A stretch of 19,772 nt of DNA, from the NCBI GenBank assembly GCA_002368795.1, contig DFFG01000079.1:6330-26101 (forward strand), in the 5' to 3' direction. Under the pieces are notes generated by a model that was not told where the DNA came from, searched no databases, and saw only the letters and a list, made by a program, of their open reading frames with translations. This document shows positions 1 to 7,061 of this stretch, piece after piece. Position 1 is the stretch's first letter. The number at the start of each line of letters is the position of its first letter. The position numbers and the translations under genes are program-made. Origin of the DNA: Eubacterium sp. UBA3782. GTDB lineage: Bacteria; Bacillota; Clostridia; Lachnospirales; Lachnospiraceae.

Positions 1-1562
1 AGGGTCAGGATCACCACGTCGGCCTGCTTCACGATCTCCAGCGCCTCGGGGAAGAGCGATTCATCCGCGCCGGCCTTGTGGTAGCCGGGAGCATAGAGGA
101 TCCTCGTCCCGGGCAGCTCGTCGTGCAGCACCTGCAGGAGATTGCGGCACTTAGGCTCCAGCTTGCGCAGCACCCCGTTGAATTCTTCCGTCTCGTCCAC
201 CTGCACATTGGTGCCGGGGACGCGCTCCATCTCGGCCTTGCTGCTGTCTCCGCCGCCGCCCGTTCCCGCCATGGAGTTCATGGCGGCATACATGGCCTCC
301 ACCATACTCAGATGGGTGTAGCCGCCGAAATAATAGCGGGCGTTGTTGGCGGCCGGGCCGATGACCGCGATGGTCTTTTCCTTGCCGCTCAGCGGCAGGA
401 CGCCGTTGTTCTTCAGCAGGACGATGCTCTGCTGCGCGGCGCGGAAGGATACCTCGTCGTCATGGCTGTGGTGGATCGTTATTTCCAGCTCCGTGCCCTC
501 GAGCGCATAGGGATTTTCAAACAGACCCATGCGGAACTTGGCCTCGAGCACCCGCAGAACGGTCTCGTTCAGAACGCTCTCTTCTGCCTCTCCCTTTTCA
601 AAGAGCTCCTTCATGGCGGCAAAGGCTGCGGGCATAGGCAGTTCCACATCGAGGCCTGCCTTTAGGCAGCGATAGCCGTCCTCAGCGAGGCTCTCGCCAG
701 TGCCCTGTACGGCATAGGTGTTTTCCGCTCCGCTGTAGTCTGAGACGGTAACGCCGTCAAAGCCCATCTCCTCCCGGAGAAGCCCGGTCAGGATCTTTCG
801 GCTCGCATGCACGGGCAGACCGTTGATGGAGCAGTAGCAGGGCATCACGCCCCGCAGCTTTGCCTCCGTGATGGCGGCCTGGAAGGGCTTGGCGTAGACC
901 TCCCGCAGCAGGCCATCGCCGATCTCCACGTCCGCGCCGTGAATGCCCGCCGCGCCCCGGTGAAAGCCCAGAAAGTGCTTGGCGGCGGATTCGGGATGGC
1001 GGCCCGCCGTCCCGGTCTCCTGAATACCGCGGGTATACGCCGCGCCTAACGCCGCGGCCAGAGTGGGATCCTCGCCGTAGGCCTCGGACTGGCGGCCGAA
1101 GCGGGAATCCCGGGAGATGTCCAGCACCGGAGCCAGAATCTGGGTAAAGCCGAAGGCGGCCTCCTGGCGGGAGACGATCTCGCCGATCTCCTGCTCCAGC
1201 TCGGGGTCAAAGCCCGCACCGCGGTTCACGCCGGAGGGGAAGGCCGTGGTGTCCTGCAGCAGCGCCCCGTTCACACCCTCCATGTGGAAAACGGCGGGGA
1301 TGTGCAGGCGGCTGGACTCCATCACCATCGTCTGCAGCTCCCGCTGCCAGGCAGCCGCCTCCTCGATGCTCCCGCACATGCGAAAGCCCAGAGTGCTGAT
1401 CTGGCCGATGCCGTTTTTGAAGAATTCGGCCATCTTATCTTCGTGGCCCCTGACGGAAAAAACGCCCGTCAGTTGGGCGATCTTCTCATCCAGCGTCATT
1501 TCCTTCAGCAGCAGCTCCGCCCGCTCCCGGGCGGTCAGAGCGGTATCCATATAGTTTTTCAT
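1..1562 (-). CDS. GH3-family beta-glycosidase (partial, C-terminus outside window)
   Basis: About 520 residues are visible and the gene continues past the left edge. It is a retaining glycoside hydrolase of family 3 (beta-glucosidase/beta-xylosidase type). The N-terminal TIM-barrel domain shows the family motif KHFLG (K195, H196) and the nucleophile region VSDYSG with Asp275; the second alpha/beta sandwich domain starts near residue 385 (SIVLLKNNGVLPL). No signal peptide is seen, so it is probably cytoplasmic and acts on imported oligosaccharides. The start ATG at 1562 follows an AAGGAG ribosome binding site, and only 10 nt separate it from the stop of the upstream glycosidase, so the two are co-transcribed. 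The frame is open throughout, without frameshift. Substrate cannot be read from sequence; beta-glucoside and beta-xyloside are both possible. Confidence 0.93.
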   Translation of the reverse strand, partial: MKNYMDTALTARERAELLLKEMTLDEKIAQLTGVFSVRGHEDKMAEFFKNGIGQISTLGFRMCGSIEEAAAWQRELQTMVMESSRLHIPAVFHMEGVNGALLQDTTAFPSGVNRGAGFDPELEQEIGEIVSRQEAAFGFTQILAPVLDISRDSRFGRQSEAYGEDPTLAAALGAAYTRGIQETGTAGRHPESAAKHFLGFHRGAAGIHGADVEIGDGLLREVYAKPFQAAITEAKLRGVMPCYCSINGLPVHASRKILTGLLREEMGFDGVTVSDYSGAENTYAVQGTGESLAEDGYRCLKAGLDVELPMPAAFAAMKELFEKGEAEESVLNETVLRVLEAKFRMGLFENPYALEGTELEITIHHSHDDEVSFRAAQQSIVLLKNNGVLPLSGKEKTIAVIGPAANNARYYFGGYTHLSMVEAMYAAMNSMAGTGGGGDSSKAEMERVPGTNVQVDETEEFNGVLRKLEPKCRNLLQVLHDELPGTRILYAPGYHKAGADESLFPEALEIVKQADVVILT

Positions 1563-1572
1563 TCCGTTCTCC

Positions 1573-3123
1573 TTAATCGATTCTCGTTGCCAGCACCGCC
1601 AGCCCCTCTTTCCCGGGCAGGCGGAGCTTTGTGGCCCCGCGGGCATTCTCTTCCAGGACGGTTCTTGTCATGTTCCACACGTCGATCAGCTCCACACGGT
1701 AGCGCTTGTCCTCCGGCAAGGGCAGCGTCTGCTCGCCGAAGCACTGCCGGTCGTTGAACCAGAGGTAGGCGTCCTCGCCCGCGTGGGCGGCCCACTCGTG
1801 CTCACCGGCGATATGGGCGGTGCGGTCGTCGACCTCCATACGGCGCATGCTCGCCGCGATGGAGCGGACAAAGTCGCGCAGCTTCTCCGGCACCGGCTCA
1901 AGCGCTGTCTCCATTTCTTCGTCATTCATCTGCGCCAGCGTCAGCATGCCGCCGTTTGCCAGGGACGTCAGCGGCCCGGGCAGACTCTCAACCAGTTCAC
2001 GCAGGAAGGCGATGCGCTCCGGGCTCTCGCCCTTCAGTAGGCCGCCCTTGGCCCACCAGAGCACTTCGTCCTCCGCAAGGAAGGTCTCACCGTGAGTGCA
2101 GTATGCCCCGCTGGCCACACAGCGCCAGAAGCGGTAGACCATCTCCTGCGCGGAGATGCTGCCCCAGAAGTGAGGGAGGTTGCCCTCGTAGCAGCACTCG
2201 TCGATGATGACGGGCTTCTTGTATTTGTCGATCCAACGCGGGAGCTCGGTCAGAGCCTTGGTCTGGATGCTGGCGTGGGTGATGTTGGGGCGCTCGGCGT
2301 CCCAGAAGCAGAAGCAGTTGTGGCAGGAAAGCAGATGTCCATAGGGGTCGTTTTCTGCCACATAACGTTCGATCTCATCCCAATCGGAGAGGCTTTTTCC
2401 CTGGCTCAGGTCGTACTCATTGGCAAGGCTCCACCAGATGCCGGGCTTGGCCGAAAGCCTGCGCAGCAGATAATTAAGATAGGTAAGGTTGTCTTTCTGG
2501 CTCATGGTGTCAAAGCCCCAGCGGTCATAGGGGTGGAAAAGGATCAGATCCACCTGGATGCCCATGTCGGTGATCCTGTCCAGGATCGCCTCGAAGCGGT
2601 GCCAGAAGGCCAGACAGGGGCGATTCACATCCCAGCTCCCATCCGCCTTTTTCTCGAAGGCGTAGTACGGCGGCTCGTTGTGGTTGTAATCATAGTCTTT
2701 GGGAAAGACGCACATACGCACTTTGTTGAAAGGCGCGGCCTTCAGCGTCTGCAGAGTCTGCTCCACCAGTGCGTTCTCCTGATGGGCCAGGGCATAGACG
2801 GTGGTGCCGAAGGGCACGAACAGCTTGCCGTCCTCAAATTCAAAATGCGTATCCACTGCCTTGACCAGGCCGTGGTGCTCGCCGTCCGCCGCTTCGCAGA
2901 TCTCATGCCCCTCGGCGTTCACCGCACCGCTGACCTTCCAGATGTATTCGCCCGGCTTCTCGGGCAGAAAACGGATCTTATAAACGCCCTCTCCGTCATA
3001 GAAGCCGTATACCTTCTTGCTCTCAGCGCTATTCGTAAATTCCGCAACAAGCGGAATGACTGCATAGTCCGCAGTCAGAACTTCTCCCACAAACTGCAGT
3101 TCAAAGGTCTCATACTGTCTCAT
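1573..3123 (-). CDS. DUF5060 / apiosidase-like TIM-barrel / DUF5605 glycosidase
   Basis: A 516-residue putative glycoside hydrolase. The N-terminal 1-75 or so resembles the DUF5060 Ig-like domain (FEGVYKIRF-type strand pattern ending in GEYIWKVSG). Residues 95-380 form a (beta/alpha)8 barrel of the DUF4038/apiosidase-like kind. The likely acid/base is Glu236 in WSLANEYD and the likely nucleophile Glu309 in PVIIDECCYEG, as in clan GH-A. The C-terminal 430-516 resembles the DUF5605 beta domain. There is no signal peptide. The start at 3123 has an AGGAG eight bases upstream. It is the first gene of an operon with the GH3 gene downstream, suggesting stepwise breakdown of a plant or host glycan. 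The assignment to domain names is from recall of the family layout; the exact substrate is unknown. Confidence 0.85.
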   Translation of the reverse strand: MRQYETFELQFVGEVLTADYAVIPLVAEFTNSAESKKVYGFYDGEGVYKIRFLPEKPGEYIWKVSGAVNAEGHEICEAADGEHHGLVKAVDTHFEFEDGKLFVPFGTTVYALAHQENALVEQTLQTLKAAPFNKVRMCVFPKDYDYNHNEPPYYAFEKKADGSWDVNRPCLAFWHRFEAILDRITDMGIQVDLILFHPYDRWGFDTMSQKDNLTYLNYLLRRLSAKPGIWWSLANEYDLSQGKSLSDWDEIERYVAENDPYGHLLSCHNCFCFWDAERPNITHASIQTKALTELPRWIDKYKKPVIIDECCYEGNLPHFWGSISAQEMVYRFWRCVASGAYCTHGETFLAEDEVLWWAKGGLLKGESPERIAFLRELVESLPGPLTSLANGGMLTLAQMNDEEMETALEPVPEKLRDFVRSIAASMRRMEVDDRTAHIAGEHEWAAHAGEDAYLWFNDRQCFGEQTLPLPEDKRYRVELIDVWNMTRTVLEENARGATKLRLPGKEGLAVLATRID

Positions 3124-3156
3124 CGTGCACGCTCCTGTTTTTATTCTGTATTTGCT

Positions 3157-3162
3157 ATTATA
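3157..3162 (-). promoter_or_regulatory. Candidate -10 box of the glycosidase operon
   Basis: On the minus strand a perfect TATAAT lies 34 nt upstream of the DUF5605 glycosidase start. No good -35 hexamer is found at 16-18 nt. The place where it should be lies at the edge of the structured repeat element, so this element may have replaced or modified the original promoter. Confidence 0.4.
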
Positions 3163-3171
3163 TGATTAACT

Positions 3172-3359
3172 CGCCAAAAGCACCGGGAATGATTTAAACG
3201 GATTGCTCCGCACTCCGTGCTCCCACAATCCGTCCCAACATTCGGACTTTCGTGGTGTTTAAACACCACTTCGTCCTCATGTTGGGGCACGCCATAAAGT
3301 CTTTCTCCCACGGCCATGCAAGCATGGCGTGGGTTCGGACTTTTGGCGTTTAAATCATT
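3172..3359. repeat. Structured element with 13-bp terminal inverted repeats and nested hairpins
   Basis: AATGATTTAAACG at 3188-3200 is exactly complementary to CGTTTAAATCATT at 3347-3359, giving a 172-bp unit. Outside or overlapping this, CGCCAAAAG (3172-3180) pairs with CTTTTGGCG (3340-3348). Inside are three hairpins: ACGGATTG/CAATCCGT (3198-3205/3226-3233); a long one, 3234-3247 with 3273-3286, capped by the perfect 18-bp palindrome GTGGTGTTTAAACACCAC (3252-3269); and CCCACGGCCATGC/GCATGGCGTGGG (3307-3319/3322-3333). TTCGGACTTT occurs twice (3241, 3334). There is no ORF. It could be a MITE-like non-autonomous element, a dispersed intergenic repeat, or a structured RNA. The structure is seen directly; mobility is inferred. 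Confidence 0.75.
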
Positions 3360-3480
3360 ATATTATCTTTTCTTCCGAAGGCACAGATAGGATTTGGGTA
3401 TTTCTTGTCAAATTTCGCTCTGTTTTCTGCCCGGCATCTTCTGAGTGACGAAAACAGATCATAATTCGCAGTTTATGGAA

Positions 3481-3509
3481 TAGACTCCTGTGTCTGCTCG
3501 TAACATAAT
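3481..3509 (+). promoter_or_regulatory. Candidate sigma-A promoter of the 36-aa microprotein gene
   Basis: TAGACT (3481-3486), a 17-nt spacer, then CATAAT (3504-3509). Four of six and five of six bases match the consensus hexamers. The predicted start of transcription is about 35 nt before the microprotein ATG. The stretch 3360-3480 before it holds no gene or repeat I can recognise. Confidence 0.45.
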
Positions 3510-3550
3510 GGATCTATCATACGAAAGATCTCATAACAGGAGGAATACTC

Positions 3551-3661
3551 ATGAACGCGGAACAGATTTTAAAAGAAATGACGCTGGAAATGAGTGCCTT
3601 GCGGTTATTAGGCTGCGCAGTTATGCTGACAATCTATCTTGGTCTTCTTTTTCGCACATAA
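3551..3661 (+). CDS. Small single-pass membrane protein (36 aa, hypothetical)
   Basis: An ATG at 3551 sits seven bases after a perfect AGGAGG (3538-3543), the strongest Shine-Dalgarno in this part of the window. It opens a 36-codon frame ending in TAA at 3659-3661. The first half is charged and amphipathic (MNAEQILKEMTLEMSALR). The second half (about residues 19-34, LLGCAVMLTIYLGLLF) is a single hydrophobic segment followed by RT, as in a one-pass membrane microprotein. I do not recognise a family. A plausible promoter lies upstream. It could be a toxin-like or regulatory microprotein, or a remnant of a longer gene lost in the neighbouring rearrangement; neither can be shown here. Confidence 0.5.
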   Translation: MNAEQILKEMTLEMSALRLLGCAVMLTIYLGLLFRT

Positions 3662-3930
3662 TTTTTCAAAAACAGCCGCCTTGTCGTGAGTTCCAGGTTT
3701 TCCGCACGCACACGAGAGAGATAGAAATGCCACGCCGTCTGGCTGCGGCTTTTCTTTTTGCCGTCTGGGTAGCCAAAACGGTAGACCGCAAAGGTCCGCT
3801 CTCGGCGCGGCAGATCGAGCAGTGAATAAAAGATCCACTGTGAATGATCATGCCGAATAGCGATCTCCTCCGGGCCGTGCTGGAGAGGATCGAAGTAGGT
3901 CTCCCGGTAGGTAAGCTGATCTTCTGTTCC
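3634..3930 (-). pseudogene. 3' remnant of an unrecognised gene, 5' end lost
   Basis: On the minus strand about 98 codons read as convincing protein with GC-rich third positions, for example RETYFDPLQHG, EEIAIRHDHSQWIFYSLLDLP and FAVYRFGYPDGKK, ending in RRLFLKNYVRKRRPR at a TAG (3634-3636). Upstream of about 3930 the frame continues only as an antisense shadow of the AraC gene, and there is no ribosome binding site. I read this as the tail of a gene that once ran leftwards and has lost its start. The family is not recognised. It overlaps the end of the microprotein ORF by 28 nt. Confidence 0.45.
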
Positions 3931-4551
3931 CGCATAGCGATCCAGGCTCGATCCAGCACCTTCGAACGTGTTTTCTACAATCAGCTCCCGGAGAACAGCC
4001 TGCTGGTCTCTTTCTTTCGCAAGGCGCTGAGCGGAGAAAACAACGCCTCCTGGCTGTATTTTGATACCGCAGAAGACGACAGGCTGTTTCATCTCACAGA
4101 GCGTATGGACCGTGAGTATCAGAAGCCCGGCAGCTACAGCGCCCAGCTGATGAACGCGCTGCTGACTGAATTCTTTATCCTCACGCTGATGGACTACGAG
4201 AGTACCGCGCGGCTGTCACGAACCGGGGATTTTTACTGGAAGCACGAATACTCCGCGATCCTCAGCTATATCCAGCAGCACTATACCGAGGCCACGCTGG
4301 AGGACGTGGGAAGGACGTTCCATTACAGTTCCCGGCAGATCAGCCGGGTCGTCAAGAGCTGCCTGGGATTGACTTACGCACAGCTGGTGATGAAGCTGAA
4401 AATGGAAAAAGCAGCGGAACTGCTCGACCGTGGTACCGTACTGATCCATGCGGTCAGCCGTTCTCTCGGCTATTCAGAGCCCAGCAGTTTCTACCACGCC
4501 TTTACAAGCTATTACGGGAAGACACCGCGTGAATTTACGGGATTCCAATGA
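3844..4551 (+). CDS. AraC-family regulator lacking its N-terminal sensor domain
   Basis: The 235-residue frame carries a typical C-terminal AraC DNA-binding domain: first helix-turn-helix about 151-172 (TLEDVGRTFHYSSRQISRVV), second about 199-222, ending YYGKTPREF. Residues about 37-118 match the linker found in Lachnospiraceae AraC proteins. The usual cupin of roughly 100 residues is absent, and a TGA immediately precedes the ATG at 3844. No ribosome binding site is visible there. The first 35 or so residues are probably translated noise, since the opposite strand codes for a different protein across 3634-3930. The gene is likely a decayed or constitutive regulator, perhaps once controlling the nearby glycosidase operon. 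The true start is uncertain. Confidence 0.65.
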   Translation: MIMPNSDLLRAVLERIEVGLPVGKLIFCSRIAIQARSSTFERVFYNQLPENSLLVSFFRKALSGENNASWLYFDTAEDDRLFHLTERMDREYQKPGSYSAQLMNALLTEFFILTLMDYESTARLSRTGDFYWKHEYSAILSYIQQHYTEATLEDVGRTFHYSSRQISRVVKSCLGLTYAQLVMKLKMEKAAELLDRGTVLIHAVSRSLGYSEPSSFYHAFTSYYGKTPREFTGFQ

Positions 4552-4619
4552 GATCAACCGCTGCAACATGGAACGCTCCGGCATAGCCATCAGCTAAAAA
4601 CAAGAATAAAAATCAATAA

Positions 4620-4671
4620 GCGCCGTTCCCGCGCTGCATTCTTACATGCACGGGAAGGCGCCTATTTTTTT
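4620..4671. terminator. Intrinsic terminator between convergent araC-type and PPIase genes
   Basis: An imperfect stem runs from GCGCC and TTCCCG (4620-4630) and TGCAT (4635-4639) to ATGCA (4646-4650) and CGGGAAGGCGC (4651-4661), followed by TATTTTTTT on the plus strand. The other side is A-rich (4598-4618), so it can also stop minus-strand transcription of the PPIase gene. Confidence 0.85.
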
Positions 4672-4693
4672 CATAAACGATCAAACAATGAAC

Positions 4694-5395
4694 TCAATCT
4701 GTGATCCGGATAGACTCGATCACCGGCTGTGCTTCCGGCGGGATCGTACCGTTTCCATCAATCGGTTCGGCATCCTTTGCGATCTGCAGGGCCACATCCA
4801 TCCCCTCAGTCACATGCCCGAAAGCCGCATACTGCCCATCCAGAAATTCCGAATCCGCAACTGTGATAAAGAACTGTGAAGAAGCACTGTCGGGATCCTG
4901 CGCTCTGGCCATGGAGATGACCCCCGCCTTGTGGGAGATCGGGTTGTCCACACCGTTGGCAGCAAACTCACCCTTTATCGTTTTATCCGAGCCGCCGGTT
5001 CCATTGCCGCTGGGATCTCCGCCCTGGATCATAAAGCCATCCATGATCCGATGGAAGGTCAGGCCATCATAGAATCCGTCCTTCGCCAGTGTAATAAAGT
5101 TTTCTACCGTGATCGGTGCGGTATCGCCATCCAGCTCCACGGTGATCGTCCCATAATCCTTGACGGTGATCTCTGCGTGATGGATTCCCGCTGCACTGCT
5201 GCTTACAGCCTCTTCCGCTCCGGCATCCCCGGATGCTGTTTCATTATCCTCAGGTGCTTTCTCAGCATCTGCCGCTTCTCCCGACACTGCAGTCGTCTCT
5301 GCCGAAGCAGCCTCTGCATCCGCTGTTCCGCCTCCGCATGCCGCAAGGCTCATCCCCATGGTCAGTGCGAAAACGATTGCCAGTATTTTCTTCAT
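4694..5395 (-). CDS. Cyclophilin-type peptidyl-prolyl cis-trans isomerase, lipoprotein
   Basis: A 233-residue exported lipoprotein that catalyses cis-trans isomerisation of proline bonds, probably assisting folding of secreted proteins on the outer face of the membrane. The signal peptide ends in a lipobox LAAC with Cys20. Residues 21-70 are an Ala/Glu/Ser-rich acidic linker; 72-233 is a compact cyclophilin domain with FHRIM (Arg117), FMIQGGD (Gln124), SSQFFI (Gln174, Phe176) and FGHV (His194). The ATG at 5395 is chosen because AGGAG lies nine bases upstream and the promoter -10 box (5431-5436) excludes the longer frame beginning at 5440. It is a single-gene unit, divergent from the cobalamin-riboswitch operon. 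Confidence 0.93.
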   Translation of the reverse strand: MKKILAIVFALTMGMSLAACGGGTADAEAASAETTAVSGEAADAEKAPEDNETASGDAGAEEAVSSSAAGIHHAEITVKDYGTITVELDGDTAPITVENFITLAKDGFYDGLTFHRIMDGFMIQGGDPSGNGTGGSDKTIKGEFAANGVDNPISHKAGVISMARAQDPDSASSQFFITVADSEFLDGQYAAFGHVTEGMDVALQIAKDAEPIDGNGTIPPEAQPVIESIRITD

Positions 5396-5430
5396 GTAGC
5401 TTTTCTCCTGTCGCTCAAACAGCTTTTCTG

Positions 5431-5459
5431 AGTATACCAAAAAAGCACGGCAAAAGCAA
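5431..5459 (-). promoter_or_regulatory. Sigma-A promoter of the cyclophilin gene
   Basis: On the minus strand TTGCTT (5454-5459), a 17-nt spacer and TATACT (5431-5436). Transcription would begin near 5424, giving a leader of about 29 nt that carries the AGGAG. Confidence 0.75.
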
Positions 5460-5645
5460 AATGGTTCGTCTGATATACCTTTGCCTGATCAAAATATAAC
5501 TTCCGGCCGGCAACCGCCTTCCTCCGCCGGCGATATCGTTTATGCCGCCTGATGCGGCAGCCTTCTGTCACTGAGCGGATTTCATCCGGCATCCCTTCCG
5601 CCGCGCCGGAAATATAGTTCCCGAAAAAATATACTATATATAATC

Positions 5646-5674
5646 TTGACAAATCACACCGATTTGAGTAAACT
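5646..5674 (+). promoter_or_regulatory. Sigma-A promoter of the cobalamin-riboswitch transporter operon
   Basis: A perfect TTGACA (5646-5651), 17-nt spacer and TAAACT (5669-5674). Transcription would begin around 5681, just before the riboswitch aptamer. Confidence 0.85.
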
Positions 5675-5693
5675 AACGATGCAATTATAAATT

Positions 5694-5943
5694 CTTCAGG
5701 GTGTGGCTTTACGTCACTTAATAGGGAATGCGGTGCAAAACCGCAGCAGCCCCCGCTACTGTAAGAATGAAGACCGATCCCGGCGGCAGCAGCCGCCGAA
5801 GGAAGCATCGGCATCCGCGTCATAAATGTCCGGCGATCACCGGACACCGAATAAGCGGATCGGCGGTCCTTCCTGTGTCACTGGCCGCACGGCCGGGAAG
5901 ACGGAGAGGAAACAGCATTCAAGTCAGGAGACCTGCCCGGAAG
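5694..5943 (+). ncRNA. Cobalamin riboswitch aptamer
   Basis: All hallmarks of the cobalamin aptamer occur in order. An AATAGGGAATGCGG segment (from about 5720) is followed by GGTGCAAAACC and GCAGCCCCCGCTACTGTAA (near 5745-5764). After two variable hairpins comes the closing B12 box AGTCAGGAGACCTGCC (5922-5937), preceded by GAGGAAACAGCATTC. The closing helix P1 is visible: CTTCAGGG (5694-5701) against CCCGGAAG (5936-5943), one mismatch. Accessory hairpins such as CGGCGGC/GCCGCCG and GTCCGG/CCGGAC enlarge it to about 250 nt. Binding of a cobalamin coenzyme should reduce downstream expression through the terminator at 6028-6056. Confidence 0.96.
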
Positions 5944-5988
5944 GATCCGATGCAGTTTTTTCGGTGGGAGAAAACGAGATCAGATACA

Positions 5989-6009
5989 CGGAAAGGTCTG
6001 TCCTTTCCG
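5989..6009 (+). promoter_or_regulatory. Hairpin in the riboswitch expression platform
   Basis: CGGAAAGG (5989-5996) pairs perfectly with CCTTTCCG (6002-6009). It lies between the aptamer and the terminator and has no T tract, so it is more likely part of the regulatory switch than a terminator. Its exact partner in the anti-terminated state is not clear from inspection. Confidence 0.45.
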
Positions 6010-6027
6010 GTATTTCCATTTCTCATC

Positions 6028-6056
6028 GATCTGCCGCTCCGGCAGATCTTTTTTTT
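6028..6056 (+). terminator. Riboswitch-controlled intrinsic terminator
   Basis: A perfect 9-bp stem, GATCTGCCG (6028-6036) with CGGCAGATC (6040-6048), a CTC loop and eight T. It lies 85 nt after the B12 box and 65 nt before the first permease, the classic position for attenuation by ligand. Confidence 0.93.
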
Positions 6057-6121
6057 CCTGCCTCCGGGAGCCTGTCCACACATTTTTATTCAGAAAAAGC
6101 ATTTGTCTGTGAGGTTGGAAC

Positions 6122-7057
6122 ATGCTGCGATATATCATCATCCGCCTGCTTCATACCATCCCCGTCCTGTTCGGCGTGACCTTCCTGACCTTCCTGCTGC
6201 TTTCCTTTGCGCCATCCGACCCGGTCACCATGAAGTATATCCGCATGGGCGTATCCGGCGACGCGCAGGTCATGGAAGCCGAGCGGGAAGAGCTCGGGCT
6301 GAACGACCCGATCCTTGTACGCTACGGCCGCTGGCTCAGAAACGCCGTCCACGGTGATTTCGGCGAATCTGTCTCCTACAACCATTCTGTCCGGGAAGAA
6401 ATGCTCAAGCGCCTGCCGCGTACGATCAGACTGGCCTTCTGGTCTCTGATCCTCACTGTCGTTTTCTCCATCCCATTGGGAATCCTTTCCGCCGTGTACA
6501 AAAACCGCATTGCGGACTATATCATCCGTTTCCTGTCCTTTATCGGAGTCTCGATGCCGAGCTTCTGGCTGGGCATGCTCCTGATCTACTTCTTCTCCAT
6601 CCGCCTGAATCTGCTGCCGTCGATCAGCGGCAATGACGTGATCGGACTGATCCTGCCCGCCATTACCCTGGCGGTCTGGATGACCGCGACCTATATCCGC
6701 CGGATCCGCGCCAACGTCCTGGAGGAAATCAACAAGGAATACGTGATCGGGCTGCTGTCCAAGGGCATTCCGCAGTGGAAGGTCAACCTGAGACATGTTC
6801 TTCCGAACGCGCTCCTGTCGATCATCACGATGTTCGGCATGTCGATCGGCAGCGTCCTGGGCGGCGCTACCATCGTGGAGACCGTTTTCAGCTATCAGGG
6901 CGTGGGAAAAATGGCGGCGGACGCAGTTACGGCCCGCGATTACAACCTGATGCAGGCCTATGTCGTCTGGATGGCGCTGATCTTCGTCTTTGTCAATCTT
7001 GCCGTCGATATCCTTTACCGTTTCCTGGATCCCAGGATCCGCATCGGGGAGAACTGA
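6122..7057 (+). CDS. Peptide/nickel-type ABC transporter permease (DppB/NikB-like)
   Basis: A 311-residue inner-membrane permease of the binding-protein-dependent family. It has an N-terminal membrane segment (about 9-30), a long extracytoplasmic region (31-100), then five more hydrophobic segments. The conserved EAA coupling loop lies at about 195-230 (RANVLEEINKEYVIGLL, then LRHVLPNAL). The length is normal for DppB/OppB/NikB. The start at 6122 follows GAGG (6111-6114). It is the first gene behind the cobalamin riboswitch and its terminator, so its expression should fall when B12 coenzyme is plentiful. The stop is 4 nt before the second permease. Substrate class cannot be told from the permease alone; the riboswitch points to cobalt or a corrinoid-related ligand rather than peptides. 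Confidence 0.93.
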   Translation: MLRYIIIRLLHTIPVLFGVTFLTFLLLSFAPSDPVTMKYIRMGVSGDAQVMEAEREELGLNDPILVRYGRWLRNAVHGDFGESVSYNHSVREEMLKRLPRTIRLAFWSLILTVVFSIPLGILSAVYKNRIADYIIRFLSFIGVSMPSFWLGMLLIYFFSIRLNLLPSISGNDVIGLILPAITLAVWMTATYIRRIRANVLEEINKEYVIGLLSKGIPQWKVNLRHVLPNALLSIITMFGMSIGSVLGGATIVETVFSYQGVGKMAADAVTARDYNLMQAYVVWMALIFVFVNLAVDILYRFLDPRIRIGEN

Positions 7058-7061
7058 ATCT

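Noticed and set aside
78..1757. Several plus-strand open frames of 80-157 codons
   Set aside because: They are antisense to the GH3 and DUF5605 genes, lack ribosome binding sites and give low-complexity His/Arg/Ala-rich protein typical of GC-rich shadows.
2092..3165. A 357-codon plus-strand frame
   Set aside because: It is antisense to the DUF5605 glycosidase, whose motifs and operon position are clear; it has no ribosome binding site or recognisable domain.
3234..3286. Hammerhead-like or other self-cleaving ribozyme in the central hairpin
   Set aside because: The minus strand has ATGA and GAAA near stems, but the required CUGAUGA core and three-way junction are absent.
3490..3825. A 111-codon plus-strand frame overlapping the microprotein
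   Set aside because: No ribosome binding site; the alternative frame at 3551 has AGGAGG and a coherent membrane peptide, and the 3' part is antisense to the coding remnant at 3634-3930.
5460..5645. A second riboswitch or small RNA between the PPIase promoter and the B12 operon promoter
   Set aside because: Only short GC-rich hairpins (for example GCCGC/GCGGC) are present; no known aptamer core is recognisable.
5728..6357. Plus-strand frames of 209 and 117 codons
   Set aside because: They run through the cobalamin aptamer and terminator stems; the protein is Arg/Pro/His-rich with no family signature.
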